Part shown: in pieces, positions 23,155-32,740 of the stretch
How positions within the stretch are numbered: the first letter of the stretch is position 1
How the letters are laid out: every line of letters starts with the position of its first letter
Assembly: GCF_016916835.1 (NCBI RefSeq)
Contig: NZ_JAFFIX010000008.1
Span: forward strand, 62,001-126,000
Length of the DNA stretch: 64,000 bases
Source of the DNA: Actinacidiphila bryophytorum
GTDB lineage: Bacteria; Actinomycetota; Actinomycetes; Streptomycetales; Streptomycetaceae
Reading direction: 5' to 3'
The notes under the pieces: generated by a model
What the model was told of the DNA's origin: nothing
The model's database searches: none
What the model saw: only the letters and a program-made list of their open reading frames with translations
Program-made: the position numbers and the translations under genes

Positions 23155-24771
23155 GTGAAGGAACTACGCACGGACGTGCTGGTCGTCGGCGGCGGGCTCG
23201 GCGGCGTCGCCGCAGCCCTGGCCGCGACCGAGCACGGCGCACAGGTGGTGCTCACCGAGGGCCCGCGCTGGCTCGGCGGGCAGCTCACCGCACAGGCCAC
23301 CCCGCCGGACGAGCACCCGTGGGTCGAGATGCTCGGCGTCACCGCGTCCTACCGCTCGATGCGGGAGGGCATACGCGGCTACTACCGGCGCCACTACCCG
23401 CTGACGGCGCAGGCGATGCGCGCCCGCCAGCTCAACCCGGGCGCCGGCCTGGTGAGCCGGCTCTGCCACGAGCCGCGGGTCGCGGTCGCGGTACTGGAGT
23501 CGATGCTCGCCCCGGCCCGCAGCTCGGGCCGGCTCACGGTGCTGCGGCCCTACCGGGCCGAGTCGGCCGCGGTCGACGGCGACACCGTCACCGCGGTGAC
23601 CCTGGTGCCCGACGGCGACACGGTCGACGGCCCGGTCACGGTGCACGCCCGGTACGTCATCGACGCGACCGAGACCGGCGACCTGCTGCCGCTGGCCGGC
23701 GCCGAGTACGTCACCGGCGCCGAGTCCAGGAACGACACCGGCGAGCCCAGCGCCAAGGACACCGCGGAGCCGCTGACCATGCAGGCGGTGTCCTGGTGCT
23801 TCGCGGTCGACCACGTCGACGGCGACCACACCATCGACCGCCCGGCTGCCTACGACCACTGGCGGTCGGTACGTCCCGCCGTCTGGCCGGGACCGCTGCT
23901 GGCGTTCTCCTGGCCCAACCCGCGCACCCTGGAGCCGTCGCAGGGCTGGCTCGACCCGAACCCGGACGACGACCCGCTGGCCGTCGAGGCGGACCAGAGC
24001 AAGGACGCCGGGACCGACGACCTGTGGCGCTTCCGCCGGATCGCGGCCCGCAGGCTGTTCGAACCGGGCGCCTACGCCAGTGACATCACCCTGGTGAACT
24101 GGCCGATGATCGACTACATGGACGGACCGCTCTTCGAGGTCTCGGCCGACGAGGCGGCCAAGCACCGGGCCGGCGCCCGGGAGCTGGCGCTGTCCGCCCT
24201 GTACTGGATGCAGACCGAGGCGCCGCGGCCCGACGGCGGCACCGGCTTCCCCTCGCTGCGGCTGCGCGGCGACCTGCTCGGCACCGACGACGGCCTGGCC
24301 CAGGACGTCTACGTGCGCGAGTCCCGCCGAATCCGGGCCGTCACCACGGTCCGCGAGGACGACGTCTCGCTGGCGATACGCGGCGAGCACGGTGCGACCC
24401 GCTACCGGGACTCGGTCGGCATCGGCATGTACCGGATCGACCTGCACCCCTCGACCGGCGGCGACACCTACCTCGACGTGGCCTCGGCCCCCTTCCAGAT
24501 CCCGCTGGGCGCGCTGCTGCCGCAGCGGATGGTGAACCTGCTGCCGGCCGCCAAGAACATCGGCACCACGCACATCACCAACGGCGCCTACCGGCTGCAC
24601 CCCGTCGAGTGGAACATCGGCGAGGCCGCCGGCGCCCTCGCCGCCCACTGCGTCACCACCGGCCGCACACCGCACGGGGTGCACGCCACGCCCGACCACC
24701 TCGACGACTACCGGTCCCTGCTGTCCCGGCGCGGCATTCCGCTGGCCTGGCCCGAGATCCGCGGCTACTAG
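23155..24771 (+). CDS. FAD-dependent oxidoreductase (FAD_oxidored family)
   Basis: This 538-residue flavoprotein has an N-terminal dinucleotide-binding motif (VLVVGGGLGGVAAA, 8-21), an ARYVIDATETGDLLPLAGA segment and a C-terminal FAD-contact region (LLPAAKNIGTTHITNGAYRLHPVEWNIGEAAG) characteristic of the PF12831 group. It has no signal peptide and acts in the cytosol. It is the first gene of the LacI-controlled operon with a sugar ABC transporter and esterase, so its substrate is probably a sugar, uronic acid or derivative from the imported oligosaccharide. The exact reaction is unknown. Confidence 0.83.
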   Translation: MKELRTDVLVVGGGLGGVAAALAATEHGAQVVLTEGPRWLGGQLTAQATPPDEHPWVEMLGVTASYRSMREGIRGYYRRHYPLTAQAMRARQLNPGAGLVSRLCHEPRVAVAVLESMLAPARSSGRLTVLRPYRAESAAVDGDTVTAVTLVPDGDTVDGPVTVHARYVIDATETGDLLPLAGAEYVTGAESRNDTGEPSAKDTAEPLTMQAVSWCFAVDHVDGDHTIDRPAAYDHWRSVRPAVWPGPLLAFSWPNPRTLEPSQGWLDPNPDDDPLAVEADQSKDAGTDDLWRFRRIAARRLFEPGAYASDITLVNWPMIDYMDGPLFEVSADEAAKHRAGARELALSALYWMQTEAPRPDGGTGFPSLRLRGDLLGTDDGLAQDVYVRESRRIRAVTTVREDDVSLAIRGEHGATRYRDSVGIGMYRIDLHPSTGGDTYLDVASAPFQIPLGALLPQRMVNLLPAAKNIGTTHITNGAYRLHPVEWNIGEAAGALAAHCVTTGRTPHGVHATPDHLDDYRSLLSRRGIPLAWPEIRGY

Positions 24772-24793
24772 AACCGAACCCTCTGGAGCAACG

Positions 24794-26089
24794 ATGAGAA
24801 CCAGACGCCTCCGGCTCACCTCCCTCGCCCTGTCCGCCGCCTCCCTGCTGGCGCTCTCCCTCGCGGGGTGCTCGAACGGGTCCGGCTCAGGCGGCGACTC
24901 GAAGGTGTCGCTGCGGATGACCGTGTGGAGCAACGACCCGTCGCAGACGGCGCTGTTCAACAGCATCGCGGCGGACTACCGCAAGACCCACCCGGACATC
25001 ACGTCGATCGCCTTCGACTACATCCCCATCGACAACTACACCACCGCCCTGACCACGCAGATCGCCGGCAGCAACCCGCCCGACATGGCGTGGGTCCTGG
25101 AGCGCGACGCACCGGACTTCGTGTCGTCCGGGGCGCTCACCGACCTGACCCCGACGCTGAAGAAGGCGGCCGGCTACCAGTACGACGACCTCACCCCTGC
25201 GGCCACCAAGCTGTGGAAGCAGGGCGCGGACCTGTACGCGTACCCCTTCTCCACCTCGCCGTTCGGGATGTTCTACAACAAGGACCTGCTCAAGAAGGCG
25301 GGGGTGACGCAGACCCCCGACGAGTTGCTGGCGGCCCACCAGTGGACGTGGCAGAACGCGGAGAAGATGGCCACCCAGGTCGCCGCGCACACCGACAAGC
25401 AGGGCCTGGTCGTCCGCGACTGGGACTACAAGACCTGGATCCAGCTCGCCGGCATGTGGCGCGGCTGGGGCGCGGACGCGTGGTCGGCCGACGGGAAGAC
25501 CTGCGGCTTCGACTCGCCGCAGATGCAGCAGGCGATGACCTTCCTGCACGACGCGATCTTCACCGACAAGGCGCTGCCGGGACCCGGTGAGACCGCCGAC
25601 TTCTTCGCCGGCGAGTCCGGGCTGACCATCACCCAGATCAGCCGTGCCACGCTGCTGGCCAAGCACCCCTTCGACTGGGGCATCGTCCCGCTCCCGGCCG
25701 GTCCCGCCGGCGCGTCACAGGTCATCGGCCAGGCCGGCATCGGCGTGATGACCAAGGGGTCGCACAAGCAGCAGGCGGCCGACTTCCTCGCCTACTTCTC
25801 CGACGCGGCCAACTCCGCCAAGCTCGCCCGCTACTTCCCGCCCGCGCGCACCAGCCAGCTCACCACCGCCACCCTCGCCAAGGCCAACCCCATGTTCACC
25901 CCGCAGCAGTTGCAGGACGTTGTCATCGACGGCATCAAGACCGGCGCCGTCCTGCCGTCCCACAAGAACAGCGCCAAGATCGCCAACCTCGTCCAGAACG
26001 CGCTCGACCCGATGTGGAAGTCCGGCGCCGACGTCGGCAGCGTCCTTGCGGGTGTGTGCAAGGCCATCGCACCGGCCCTGTCCGAATGA
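24794..26089 (+). CDS. Sugar ABC transporter substrate-binding lipoprotein
   Basis: This 431-residue lipoprotein has a lipobox LSLAGC at about residue 25, then a Gly/Ser linker and a family 1 solute-binding fold (VTVWSNDPSQTALFNSIAADY-type start, PFGMFYNKDLLKKAG, FFAGESGLTI). It captures an oligosaccharide for the two permeases encoded next. GGAG lies 5 nt before the ATG. Its stop overlaps the start of the first permease in ATGA. Confidence 0.9.
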   Translation: MRTRRLRLTSLALSAASLLALSLAGCSNGSGSGGDSKVSLRMTVWSNDPSQTALFNSIAADYRKTHPDITSIAFDYIPIDNYTTALTTQIAGSNPPDMAWVLERDAPDFVSSGALTDLTPTLKKAAGYQYDDLTPAATKLWKQGADLYAYPFSTSPFGMFYNKDLLKKAGVTQTPDELLAAHQWTWQNAEKMATQVAAHTDKQGLVVRDWDYKTWIQLAGMWRGWGADAWSADGKTCGFDSPQMQQAMTFLHDAIFTDKALPGPGETADFFAGESGLTITQISRATLLAKHPFDWGIVPLPAGPAGASQVIGQAGIGVMTKGSHKQQAADFLAYFSDAANSAKLARYFPPARTSQLTTATLAKANPMFTPQQLQDVVIDGIKTGAVLPSHKNSAKIANLVQNALDPMWKSGADVGSVLAGVCKAIAPALSE

Positions 26090-27036
26090 CGACGACGCAC
26101 AAGACCACCCGGGAGCCGGCGGGCACCGCCGGCCCGCCGACCGGGCCGGGACGCTTCTGGACCCTGCGGCGGCAGGACGCCGCCAGCGGCTGGCTGTTCG
26201 TGCTGCCGCAGGCGCTCGGCTTCCTCGCCTTCGTCCTCTACCCGCTGATCGCGGTCGTCTACTACAGCTTCCACACCTCCAACGTGCTGTCGGGCGTGAC
26301 GAAGTACGCGGGCACGAAGAACTACTCGCAGTTGGTGCACGACCCCGCCACGCCGTCGGTGGCGCGCGCAACGGTGCTGTTCTGCATCGGCCTGGTGGTG
26401 ATCAACATCGCGCTGGCCATGCTGCTCGCCGTGCTGCTGAACCAGCGGCTGCGCGGCACCACGGTCTTCAGGACGCTGTTCTTCTCGCCCGTCGTCGTCT
26501 CGCTCGTGGCGTGGACCATCACCTGGAACTTCCTGCTGCAGAACAACGGCGGCATCAACTCGATCCTGCACGTGGTCGGCATCGACGGCCCCAACTGGCT
26601 GCGCGGCGACAACTCGGCGCTGGTATCGGTGGTGATCGTCCAGGTCTTCAAGAACGTCGGGCTCAACATGGTCCTCTTCCTCGCAGCGCTCCAAGGGGTC
26701 CCGCGCTCGCTGCTGGAGGCCGCCGAGATCGACGGCGCCGGGGCCTGGCGGCGCTTCCGCTCGGTGGTGCTGCCGATGATCAGCCCCACGACGCTGCTCA
26801 CCACGATCGTGACGATCAGCGGCTCGCTGCAGGTGTTCGCGCAGATCCAGATCCTGACAGAAGGCGGTCCGAACAACCGGACCAACGTCCTGGTGTACTT
26901 CTTCTACCAGCAGGCCTTCGACAACCACGACTTCGGCTACGGCAGCGCCGTCGCGGTCGTGCTGTTCGCCATCATCCTGGTGCTCACCCTGATTCAGTGG
27001 CGCCTGCGCAAGAAGTGGGTGTTCTATGAGTCTTGA
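26086..27036 (+). CDS. ABC sugar permease, MalF type
   Basis: This 316-residue inner-membrane protein has six helices, beginning with SGWLFVLPQALGFLAFVLYP, and the EAA loop EAAEIDGAGAWRRFRSVVLP that contacts the ATPase. It starts inside the binding-protein stop codon and overlaps the next permease by 11 bp, showing tight coupling. No ATPase gene is in the operon. Streptomycetes commonly serve such carbohydrate importers with the shared ATPase MsiK encoded elsewhere. Confidence 0.9.
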   Translation: MTTTHKTTREPAGTAGPPTGPGRFWTLRRQDAASGWLFVLPQALGFLAFVLYPLIAVVYYSFHTSNVLSGVTKYAGTKNYSQLVHDPATPSVARATVLFCIGLVVINIALAMLLAVLLNQRLRGTTVFRTLFFSPVVVSLVAWTITWNFLLQNNGGINSILHVVGIDGPNWLRGDNSALVSVVIVQVFKNVGLNMVLFLAALQGVPRSLLEAAEIDGAGAWRRFRSVVLPMISPTTLLTTIVTISGSLQVFAQIQILTEGGPNNRTNVLVYFFYQQAFDNHDFGYGSAVAVVLFAIILVLTLIQWRLRKKWVFYES

Positions 27037-27934
27037 GACAGCCGCCCGCCGGCCGGTCACCCTCCCCGACGCCGCAGCGCCGCCGCGCCCCGCGGGACGG
27101 CGCGGCAGCCGGTGGCGCAAGCCGCTGCTGTACGCGCTGATGGTCGTGCTGGCGGTCCCGTTCGTCTTCCCGACGTGGTGGATGATCACCTCCTCCCTGC
27201 TGCCGGAGAACGAGGTCCTCAGCTACCCGCCGAAGCTGCTGCCGCTGCACCCGCAGTGGTCCAACTACAAGACGGCGTTCGCCCACTACCCGCTGGCGCA
27301 CCAGTATCTGAACAGCCTCTACATCGCGCTGCTGGTCACCGCGGGCACGATGCTGGTCGCGTCCCTGTCGGGGTACGCCTTCGCCCGCATCCCCTTCCCC
27401 GGCAACAAGGTGCTCTTCCCGCTGATCCTCAGCGGCCTGCTCATCCCGACCGAGGTCACCGTCATCCCGCTGTTCAAGATGGTCGACCGGCTGGGGCTGA
27501 CCAACACCCACTGGCCGCTGATCGTCATCCCGATCCTCGGCGCGCCGAGCGTGCTCGGCACCTTCGTGATGCGGCAGTTCTTCCTGGCGATCCCCGACGA
27601 GTTGGAGGACGCCGGCCGCATGGACGGCCTGGGCCGCTTCGGCCTGTACTTCCGGGTGGCGCTGCCGCTGGCCCGGCCCGCGCTGGCGTCGGTGGCGATC
27701 TTCACCTTCCTCAACAGCTGGAACATGTACCTCGAACCGCTGGTGTACGAGACGGACAAGAGCAACTACACGCTGCCCGTGGCGCTCACCCAGTACACCG
27801 ACGCCTACGGGTCCCACCTGTGGAACATCCAGCTCGCGGCGTCCGTCACCACGGTCGTCCCCGTCCTGCTCGTCTTCGTCGCCGCCCAGCGGCACTTCGT
27901 CGAAGGTCTCGCACAGACCGGCCTGAAAGGCTGA
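27026..27934 (+). CDS. ABC sugar permease, MalG type
   Basis: This 302-residue partner permease has the MalG layout: first helix PLLYALMVVLAVPFVFPTWWM, conserved NSLYIALLVT and the EAA loop EDAGRMDGLGRFGLYFRVALP. It forms the channel with the preceding permease. The start lies within the last codons of that gene. Three bases separate it from the esterase gene. Confidence 0.9.
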   Translation: MSLETAARRPVTLPDAAAPPRPAGRRGSRWRKPLLYALMVVLAVPFVFPTWWMITSSLLPENEVLSYPPKLLPLHPQWSNYKTAFAHYPLAHQYLNSLYIALLVTAGTMLVASLSGYAFARIPFPGNKVLFPLILSGLLIPTEVTVIPLFKMVDRLGLTNTHWPLIVIPILGAPSVLGTFVMRQFFLAIPDELEDAGRMDGLGRFGLYFRVALPLARPALASVAIFTFLNSWNMYLEPLVYETDKSNYTLPVALTQYTDAYGSHLWNIQLAASVTTVVPVLLVFVAAQRHFVEGLAQTGLKG

Positions 27935-27937
27935 CCC

Positions 27938-28909
27938 ATGCCCTACGCCGACCTGCCGCTCGACCAGTTGCGCGGCCACCTCTCGGAATCCGTCGAACCT
28001 GCCGACTTCGACGCCTTCTGGGCCGGGACGCTGTCCGAGGCCCGCGCCCACGGCGAGCCGCCGGCCTTCACCCGGGTGGACAGCGGCCTGTCCCTGATCG
28101 AGACCTACGACGTACGCTTCCCCGGCTTCAAGGGGCAGCCGATCGCCGGCTGGCTGCACCTGCCGGCCGGCACGACGCAGCCCCTGCCGTGCGTCGTGCA
28201 GTACATCGGGTACGGCGGCGGCCGGGGCCTCGCGCACGAGAACACCCTGTGGGCGGCGGCCGGGTTCGCGACGCTGGTGATGGACACCCGCGGCCAGGGA
28301 TCGCACGTCAGCGTCGGGGTGACCCCCGACCCCGAGGGCTCGGGACCCGCCTACGCGGGCGTCATGACTCGCGGCATCGGCGACCCGCACACCTACTACT
28401 ACCGGCGGCTGGTCACCGACGCCGTCCGCGCCGTCGACGCCGCCCGCGCGCACCCGCTGGTCGACCCGGCCAGGATCGCGGTGGCGGGCGCGAGCCAGGG
28501 CGGCGGCCTGACGATCGCCGCCGCGGCGCTCGCCGGCGACGTGGCGGCTGCGCTGCCCGACGTGCCCTTCCTGTGCGACTTCCCGCGCGCCACCTGGATC
28601 GTCGACAAGGCGCCCTACGACGAGATCGTGCACTACGGGGCGACCCACCGCGACCAGGCCGGGACCATCGCCCGCACCCTGTCCTACGTCGACGGTGTGC
28701 ACTTCGCGGCCCGCGCCACGGCGCCGGCCCTCTTCTCGGTGGCCCTGATGGACCCCACCTGCCCGCCTTCGACGGTGTACGCGGCCTACAACGCCTGGGC
28801 GGGCAGCAAGCAGGTGCGCGAATACCGCTTCAACGGCCATGAGGGAGGTGGCGCCTTCCACACCTCAGAACAGCTGTCGTGGCTCTCGGAGCGCCTGTGC
28901 CGCGGTTAG
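27938..28909 (+). CDS. CE7 family acetyl xylan esterase / cephalosporin C deacetylase
   Basis: This 323-residue alpha/beta hydrolase of carbohydrate esterase family 7 has the early motif RGQGS, the nucleophile elbow GASQGGG with Ser186, the acid in LMDPTCPPST and the base in FNGHEGGG. CE7 enzymes remove acetyl groups from short oligosaccharides inside the cell. No signal peptide is present, which fits deacetylation after import by the adjoining ABC transporter. It is the last gene of the LacI-controlled operon. Its stop lies in a 17 bp tandem duplication. Confidence 0.87.
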   Translation: MPYADLPLDQLRGHLSESVEPADFDAFWAGTLSEARAHGEPPAFTRVDSGLSLIETYDVRFPGFKGQPIAGWLHLPAGTTQPLPCVVQYIGYGGGRGLAHENTLWAAAGFATLVMDTRGQGSHVSVGVTPDPEGSGPAYAGVMTRGIGDPHTYYYRRLVTDAVRAVDAARAHPLVDPARIAVAGASQGGGLTIAAAALAGDVAAALPDVPFLCDFPRATWIVDKAPYDEIVHYGATHRDQAGTIARTLSYVDGVHFAARATAPALFSVALMDPTCPPSTVYAAYNAWAGSKQVREYRFNGHEGGGAFHTSEQLSWLSERLCRG

Positions 28910-28939
28910 GTGTGCTGGTCGGTTAGGTGTGCTGGTCGG
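28906..28939. repeat. 17 bp perfect tandem duplication across two stop codons
   Basis: TTAGGTGTGCTGGTCGG occurs twice head to tail. The first copy contains the TAG of the esterase gene and the second the complement of the stop of the convergent kinase gene. Replication slippage could have produced it and separated two formerly overlapping gene ends. Confidence 0.8.
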
Positions 28940-29837
28940 TGAGGCGGCGCAGGGAGGCCCCGGCGGGCGGGCCCCAGCTGGGTTTGCCGCCGGGGCGGCC
29001 GTGGCGGCCGGCGTCGGCGATGTGCAGGCAGGCCAGCGCCCGCCCCACCGCCCAGCCGCGGGCACGCCGCAGGGTCGCCGGGTCCGGGGCCGGGCGGTAG
29101 GCCCGGTGGAAGAGGTCTGCGGCGCCGTCAGGGAGCAGGATCCAGGCGGCGGCCAGGTCGACGGCCGGGTCGCCGGCGAAGAGGTCGCCGAAGTCGATCA
29201 CCCCGCAGAAGCTGCCGTCCGCGGTCACGACGTTGGCCGGGTGCAGGTCGCCGTGCACCCACAGGGGCGGCCCGTCCCATTCGGGCGCGGCGGCGGCGTC
29301 CTCCCAGACCGCGCGCACGGCGTCCGGGTCGCCGACCAGCCCCAGTTCCGCGGCGGAGGCCAGCCCCCGGCCGAAGTCCTCCGCGGTGTCGGCCAGCGGG
29401 CCGCCGCGGCCCCGCCCGGCGGGCGCGTCGCCGGGAGCGGGCCGGTGCAGGGCGGTCAGAAAGCCGGCCAGCGCTTCCGCCGCCTCCCCCGCCCGCGTGG
29501 CCGGCGCCCGGTCGGCGGGCTCCCCCGGCACCCAGGTGGTGACCACCCACGGCCGCGGGAACCGCCCGGAGGGCTCACCGAGCCGCTGCGGCACGGGCAC
29601 CGCCAGCGGCAGGTGCGGCGCGAGCCGCGGCACCCACGTGTGCTCCTTGCGCAGCAACTCGTCCGCCGACTGCGTCGCCCACGGCAGCCGAACGGCGAGG
29701 TCGTCCCCGAGCCGCCACACCTGGTTGTCCCACCCGAGCGCCCCGAGCACGAGCGGCCGGTCCGCCAGATCGGGGTGCTGGTCACGCAGCAGCTCGCGGA
29801 CCAGGTCCTCGGTGATGTCCGTCCGGGTGGCAGTCAT
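28923..29837 (-). CDS. Aminoglycoside phosphotransferase (APH) family kinase
   Basis: This 304-residue kinase has the canonical motifs: GWDNQVWRLGDDLAVRLP in the nucleotide lobe, VVTTWVPGEPAD at the hinge, the catalytic loop HGDLHPANVV and metal-binding VIDFGDLFAGDPAVDLAA. It is closer to typical APH(3')/MPH-like proteins than the kinase at 14.5 kb. The start at 29837 (MTATRTDITED) fits the family; the frame extends further but into debris. It is convergent with the esterase operon. The substrate may be an antibiotic or a small metabolite. Confidence 0.85.
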   Translation of the reverse strand: MTATRTDITEDLVRELLRDQHPDLADRPLVLGALGWDNQVWRLGDDLAVRLPWATQSADELLRKEHTWVPRLAPHLPLAVPVPQRLGEPSGRFPRPWVVTTWVPGEPADRAPATRAGEAAEALAGFLTALHRPAPGDAPAGRGRGGPLADTAEDFGRGLASAAELGLVGDPDAVRAVWEDAAAAPEWDGPPLWVHGDLHPANVVTADGSFCGVIDFGDLFAGDPAVDLAAAWILLPDGAADLFHRAYRPAPDPATLRRARGWAVGRALACLHIADAGRHGRPGGKPSWGPPAGASLRRLTDQHT

Positions 29838-29981
29838 GGCAGGCAAGGGTAGTGGGCCTCCCCGGCCGGCCGCCGTCCGACCGGCGCGCGCGGCCCGCAG
29901 GACCTCAAGGGGCCTGCGCACCGGGGATGTTCCATACTTGCCCGAACGCCGCTTCGGACATCGGAAGGTGGTCCTGCCACG

Positions 29982-30508
29982 GTCTCGTGGGCCGCGCTCG
30001 CGGGCGGTGCCGTCCTCGGCGGGCTCTCCGTCCGCTCCTGGGTGCCGTCGTCTGCGACGCCTCCGACGTCCTGGTCGCCGACAACGACCTCCAGGGCAAC
30101 CTCACCGCCCCCTACCTGCTCACCGGGACGGCCACAGCGCAGACCCGCTTCACGGCGAACAAGGGCGTCGAGCAGATCGACGGCTGGCTCGTCGCGACCG
30201 TCCCCGGGGCGGTCACCGACGGCGTGTACGACTTCGGGAACCTGCTCTACCTGTCAGGGCAGCGGATCAGGGTCACCAAGGTCATCAGGAAGCTCGCCGC
30301 CGGCACCTGCGACGTCCGCCTGGACGCCGACAGCGCCTCCGCGGGCGGCAGCGCGCTGGCGGCCACCACGGCCGTGCAGACCACGACCCTGGCCTCCGCG
30401 CTGTCCGTCGACGGCACCGCAGACCCGGTCAGGCTGCACGCCCACGTCCTGGGCGCGGCAGGGGCCCAGGACCTCGAAGTGCAGTTCGCCTACCAGGTCG
30501 TCAGCTGA
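29982..30508 (+). pseudogene. Remnant of a right-handed beta-helix protein gene
   Basis: From 30038 an in-frame, coding-biased stretch reads GAVVCDASDVLVADNDLQGN, then GVYDFGNLLYLSGQRIRVTK and further beta-rich sequence to a TGA at 30508. The first part resembles one rung of a parallel beta-helix. Upstream, 29982-30040, a different frame encodes VSWAALAGGAVLGGLSVRS, so a frameshift joins the pieces, and the long N-terminal helix domain is absent. No start codon with a ribosome site was found. It is read as gene debris. Confidence 0.5.
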
Positions 30509-30597
30509 GGCCCGCCCACAGGGAGACGGGCACCGCCTGCCGGCGCAGGCGTAGGCACGACTGGCCAGGTAGCTCCCCACCCCACAGGAGCCGCACC

Positions 30598-30861
30598 ATG
30601 GACAGACGCACCTTCCTCGGCAGCGCACTGGCCGGGGGCGCCGCAGTGCCGCTGCTCGGCGCCCCCGGCGCCCGCTCCCGGATGGCCCTGCCCCAGGACG
30701 AGCTGCGGACCGAGCCGTCCAGGGCCGACGGCCGCTACGTCTTCCCGCGTGGCGACCAGTTCCTGTCCCCGGTGGGGAAGATGACGGCCGGTCAGCGCTG
30801 GACGCGGCCGGTGACACCGGGGGCGGTTGGGGTGGTTGACCGGGCAAGTGGCGATCAGTAA
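30598..30861 (+). CDS. Short Tat-signal protein, possibly a truncated gene
   Basis: An 87-residue frame begins with a clear Tat signal (MDRRTFLGSALAGGAAVPLL). It continues LPQDELRTEPSRADGRYVFP and a low-information tail. Nothing like a complete domain follows, so this may be the 5' end of a lost exported-protein gene. An AGGAG-like site (CAGGAGCC) lies 10 nt before the ATG. No family was recognised. Confidence 0.4.
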   Translation: MDRRTFLGSALAGGAAVPLLGAPGARSRMALPQDELRTEPSRADGRYVFPRGDQFLSPVGKMTAGQRWTRPVTPGAVGVVDRASGDQ

Positions 30862-30956
30862 CTTACCCGTGCCGATCACCACCTGGTGAACAGTTCCGGG
30901 CTCCACCCCCACCGCCGCCCCGGCATCGTGAGACGGCCTGAACGGACGAGGTTCGC

Positions 30957-32723
30957 ATGCGGATCCCTGCACTGACGGCAGCCGTCGCGCTGTTCACCTC
31001 CCTGACCCTGTCGCTCGCCGGGGGCGCCGCCGCGGCCCCGGCCGGGCACCCCGGGGCGCACGGGAACGGCGGGCGGTTCGACCGGCCGTACACCGGCTTC
31101 GCGCCGCCCGGCACCGTGCTGCGCCGGGGCAGCCCGCGCGACGCGGGGCTGGAGGCGGCCCCGATCGAGGCGTTCGAGCGCCAGATGGCCGGCTGGGAGG
31201 ACCCGGCAGCCGGCGCCGGCTACCTCTTCCCCGGCGCCACGACGCTGATGGCCCACGACGGTGTCGTGGTCGAACGCAGCGCCGGCGGCTACGCGGTGAA
31301 GTACGCCGACGGCACCACGGAACTGCCCCAGGACCAGTGGATCCCGGCGCGCACCGACACCATCTACGACCTGGCCTCGCTGTCGAAGCTGTTCACCTCG
31401 ATCGTGGCCATGCAGCAGCTGGAAGCCGGGCGGATCGACCTGGACACCCCGGTCGCCCACTACATCCCGGAGTTCGCGGCCAACGGCAAGGCCGACATCA
31501 CCGTCGAGCAACTCCTCACCCACACCTCGGGGTTCGACGCCGACCCGGTCCCCTCGCTCTGGCAGGGCTACTCCGACATCCCCTCGCGCGAGAAGGCGAT
31601 CCTCGACGCCAAGCCGATCCACGCGCCGGGCACGACGTACCTCTACTCCGACCTGAACATGCTCAGCATGCAGCTGGTCCTGGAGAAGGTGACGGGCAGG
31701 CCGCTGGACACGCTGGTGCGCGACGGCATCACCGGGCCGCTGCACATGACCGACACCGGCTACAACCCGCCCGCGGCCGAGCTGCCGCGGATCGCCGCCA
31801 CCGAATACCAGACCAGCCCGGCACGCGGCATGGTGTGGGGCCAGGTGCACGACGAGAACTCCTGGGCGCTGGGCGGCGTCGCGGGCCACGCGGGTGTCTT
31901 CTCCACCGCCGACGACCTCGCGGTGCTGGCCCAGACGGTCCTCAACGGCGGTACGTACGCCGGGCACCGCATCCTCAGCCAGAACAGCGTCCGGCTGATG
32001 GAGCAGAACTTCAACCAGGCCTTCCCCGGCGACTCGCACGGCCTGGGCTTCGAACTCGACCAGATCTGGTACATGGGCGGCCTGTCGGGCCCGCAGAGCC
32101 TGGGCCACACCGGCTACACCGGCACATCGCTGGTTATCGACCCGCAGTCGCGGTCCTTCGCCATCCTGCTGAGCAACCGGGTGCACCCCAGCCGCACCAC
32201 CCCCTCGACCAACCCGCCGCGGCGGGCCATCGGGGTGGCGCTGTCGCAGGCGATGCGGGTGGCGGCGCCCGGCGGCGGCCCGCTGTGGTTCTCCGGGCAG
32301 CCCGGCGGCACCACCAGCACCCTGACCACCGGCCCGCTCACGGCGACCGCACCGGTGGCCGTGGACTTCTCCGCCTTCGTCAACACCGAGTCCACCGACC
32401 TGCTGACCCTGGAGGACTCCACGGACGGCGGGGCGACCTGGCAGGCGCTGCCGCTGAACGTCACGGGCGAGGGCGCACCGGCCGGCAGCCCGACGTCGCT
32501 GTCCGGGCAGTCAGTACGCGCCTGGTGGCATGTGCACGCGCAGGTCCCGCAGCAGTCCGGTCCGCTGCAGATCCGCTGGCGCTACGCCACCGACCCGGTC
32601 TACGAGGGCCGGGGCGTCGACCTGGCCCGCCTGTCGGTGACCTCCTGCGGGCACCCGGTGCCGGGAGCCGGGCAGTTGGCGCCGACCGGGGCCTGGCAGC
32701 AGGTCGCTCCCGGCTCCCGCTGA
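30957..32723 (+). CDS. Secreted serine beta-lactamase-related hydrolase
   Basis: This 588-residue exported protein has a signal peptide (about 1-26) and a class C beta-lactamase/penicillin-binding fold: SxxK as SLSK (141-144), YSDLN for the catalytic Tyr loop, LLTHTSGFD, and GHAGVFSTADDL near the third motif. A C-terminal beta-sandwich of about 150 residues follows (VDFSAFVNTESTDLLTLEDS). Such proteins are esterases, D-amino-peptidases or transpeptidase relatives rather than true resistance enzymes. It ends 17 bp before the convergent CGNR regulator. Confidence 0.84.
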   Translation: MRIPALTAAVALFTSLTLSLAGGAAAAPAGHPGAHGNGGRFDRPYTGFAPPGTVLRRGSPRDAGLEAAPIEAFERQMAGWEDPAAGAGYLFPGATTLMAHDGVVVERSAGGYAVKYADGTTELPQDQWIPARTDTIYDLASLSKLFTSIVAMQQLEAGRIDLDTPVAHYIPEFAANGKADITVEQLLTHTSGFDADPVPSLWQGYSDIPSREKAILDAKPIHAPGTTYLYSDLNMLSMQLVLEKVTGRPLDTLVRDGITGPLHMTDTGYNPPAAELPRIAATEYQTSPARGMVWGQVHDENSWALGGVAGHAGVFSTADDLAVLAQTVLNGGTYAGHRILSQNSVRLMEQNFNQAFPGDSHGLGFELDQIWYMGGLSGPQSLGHTGYTGTSLVIDPQSRSFAILLSNRVHPSRTTPSTNPPRRAIGVALSQAMRVAAPGGGPLWFSGQPGGTTSTLTTGPLTATAPVAVDFSAFVNTESTDLLTLEDSTDGGATWQALPLNVTGEGAPAGSPTSLSGQSVRAWWHVHAQVPQQSGPLQIRWRYATDPVYEGRGVDLARLSVTSCGHPVPGAGQLAPTGAWQQVAPGSR

Positions 32724-32740
32724 GCACTTCAGGCGTACGG

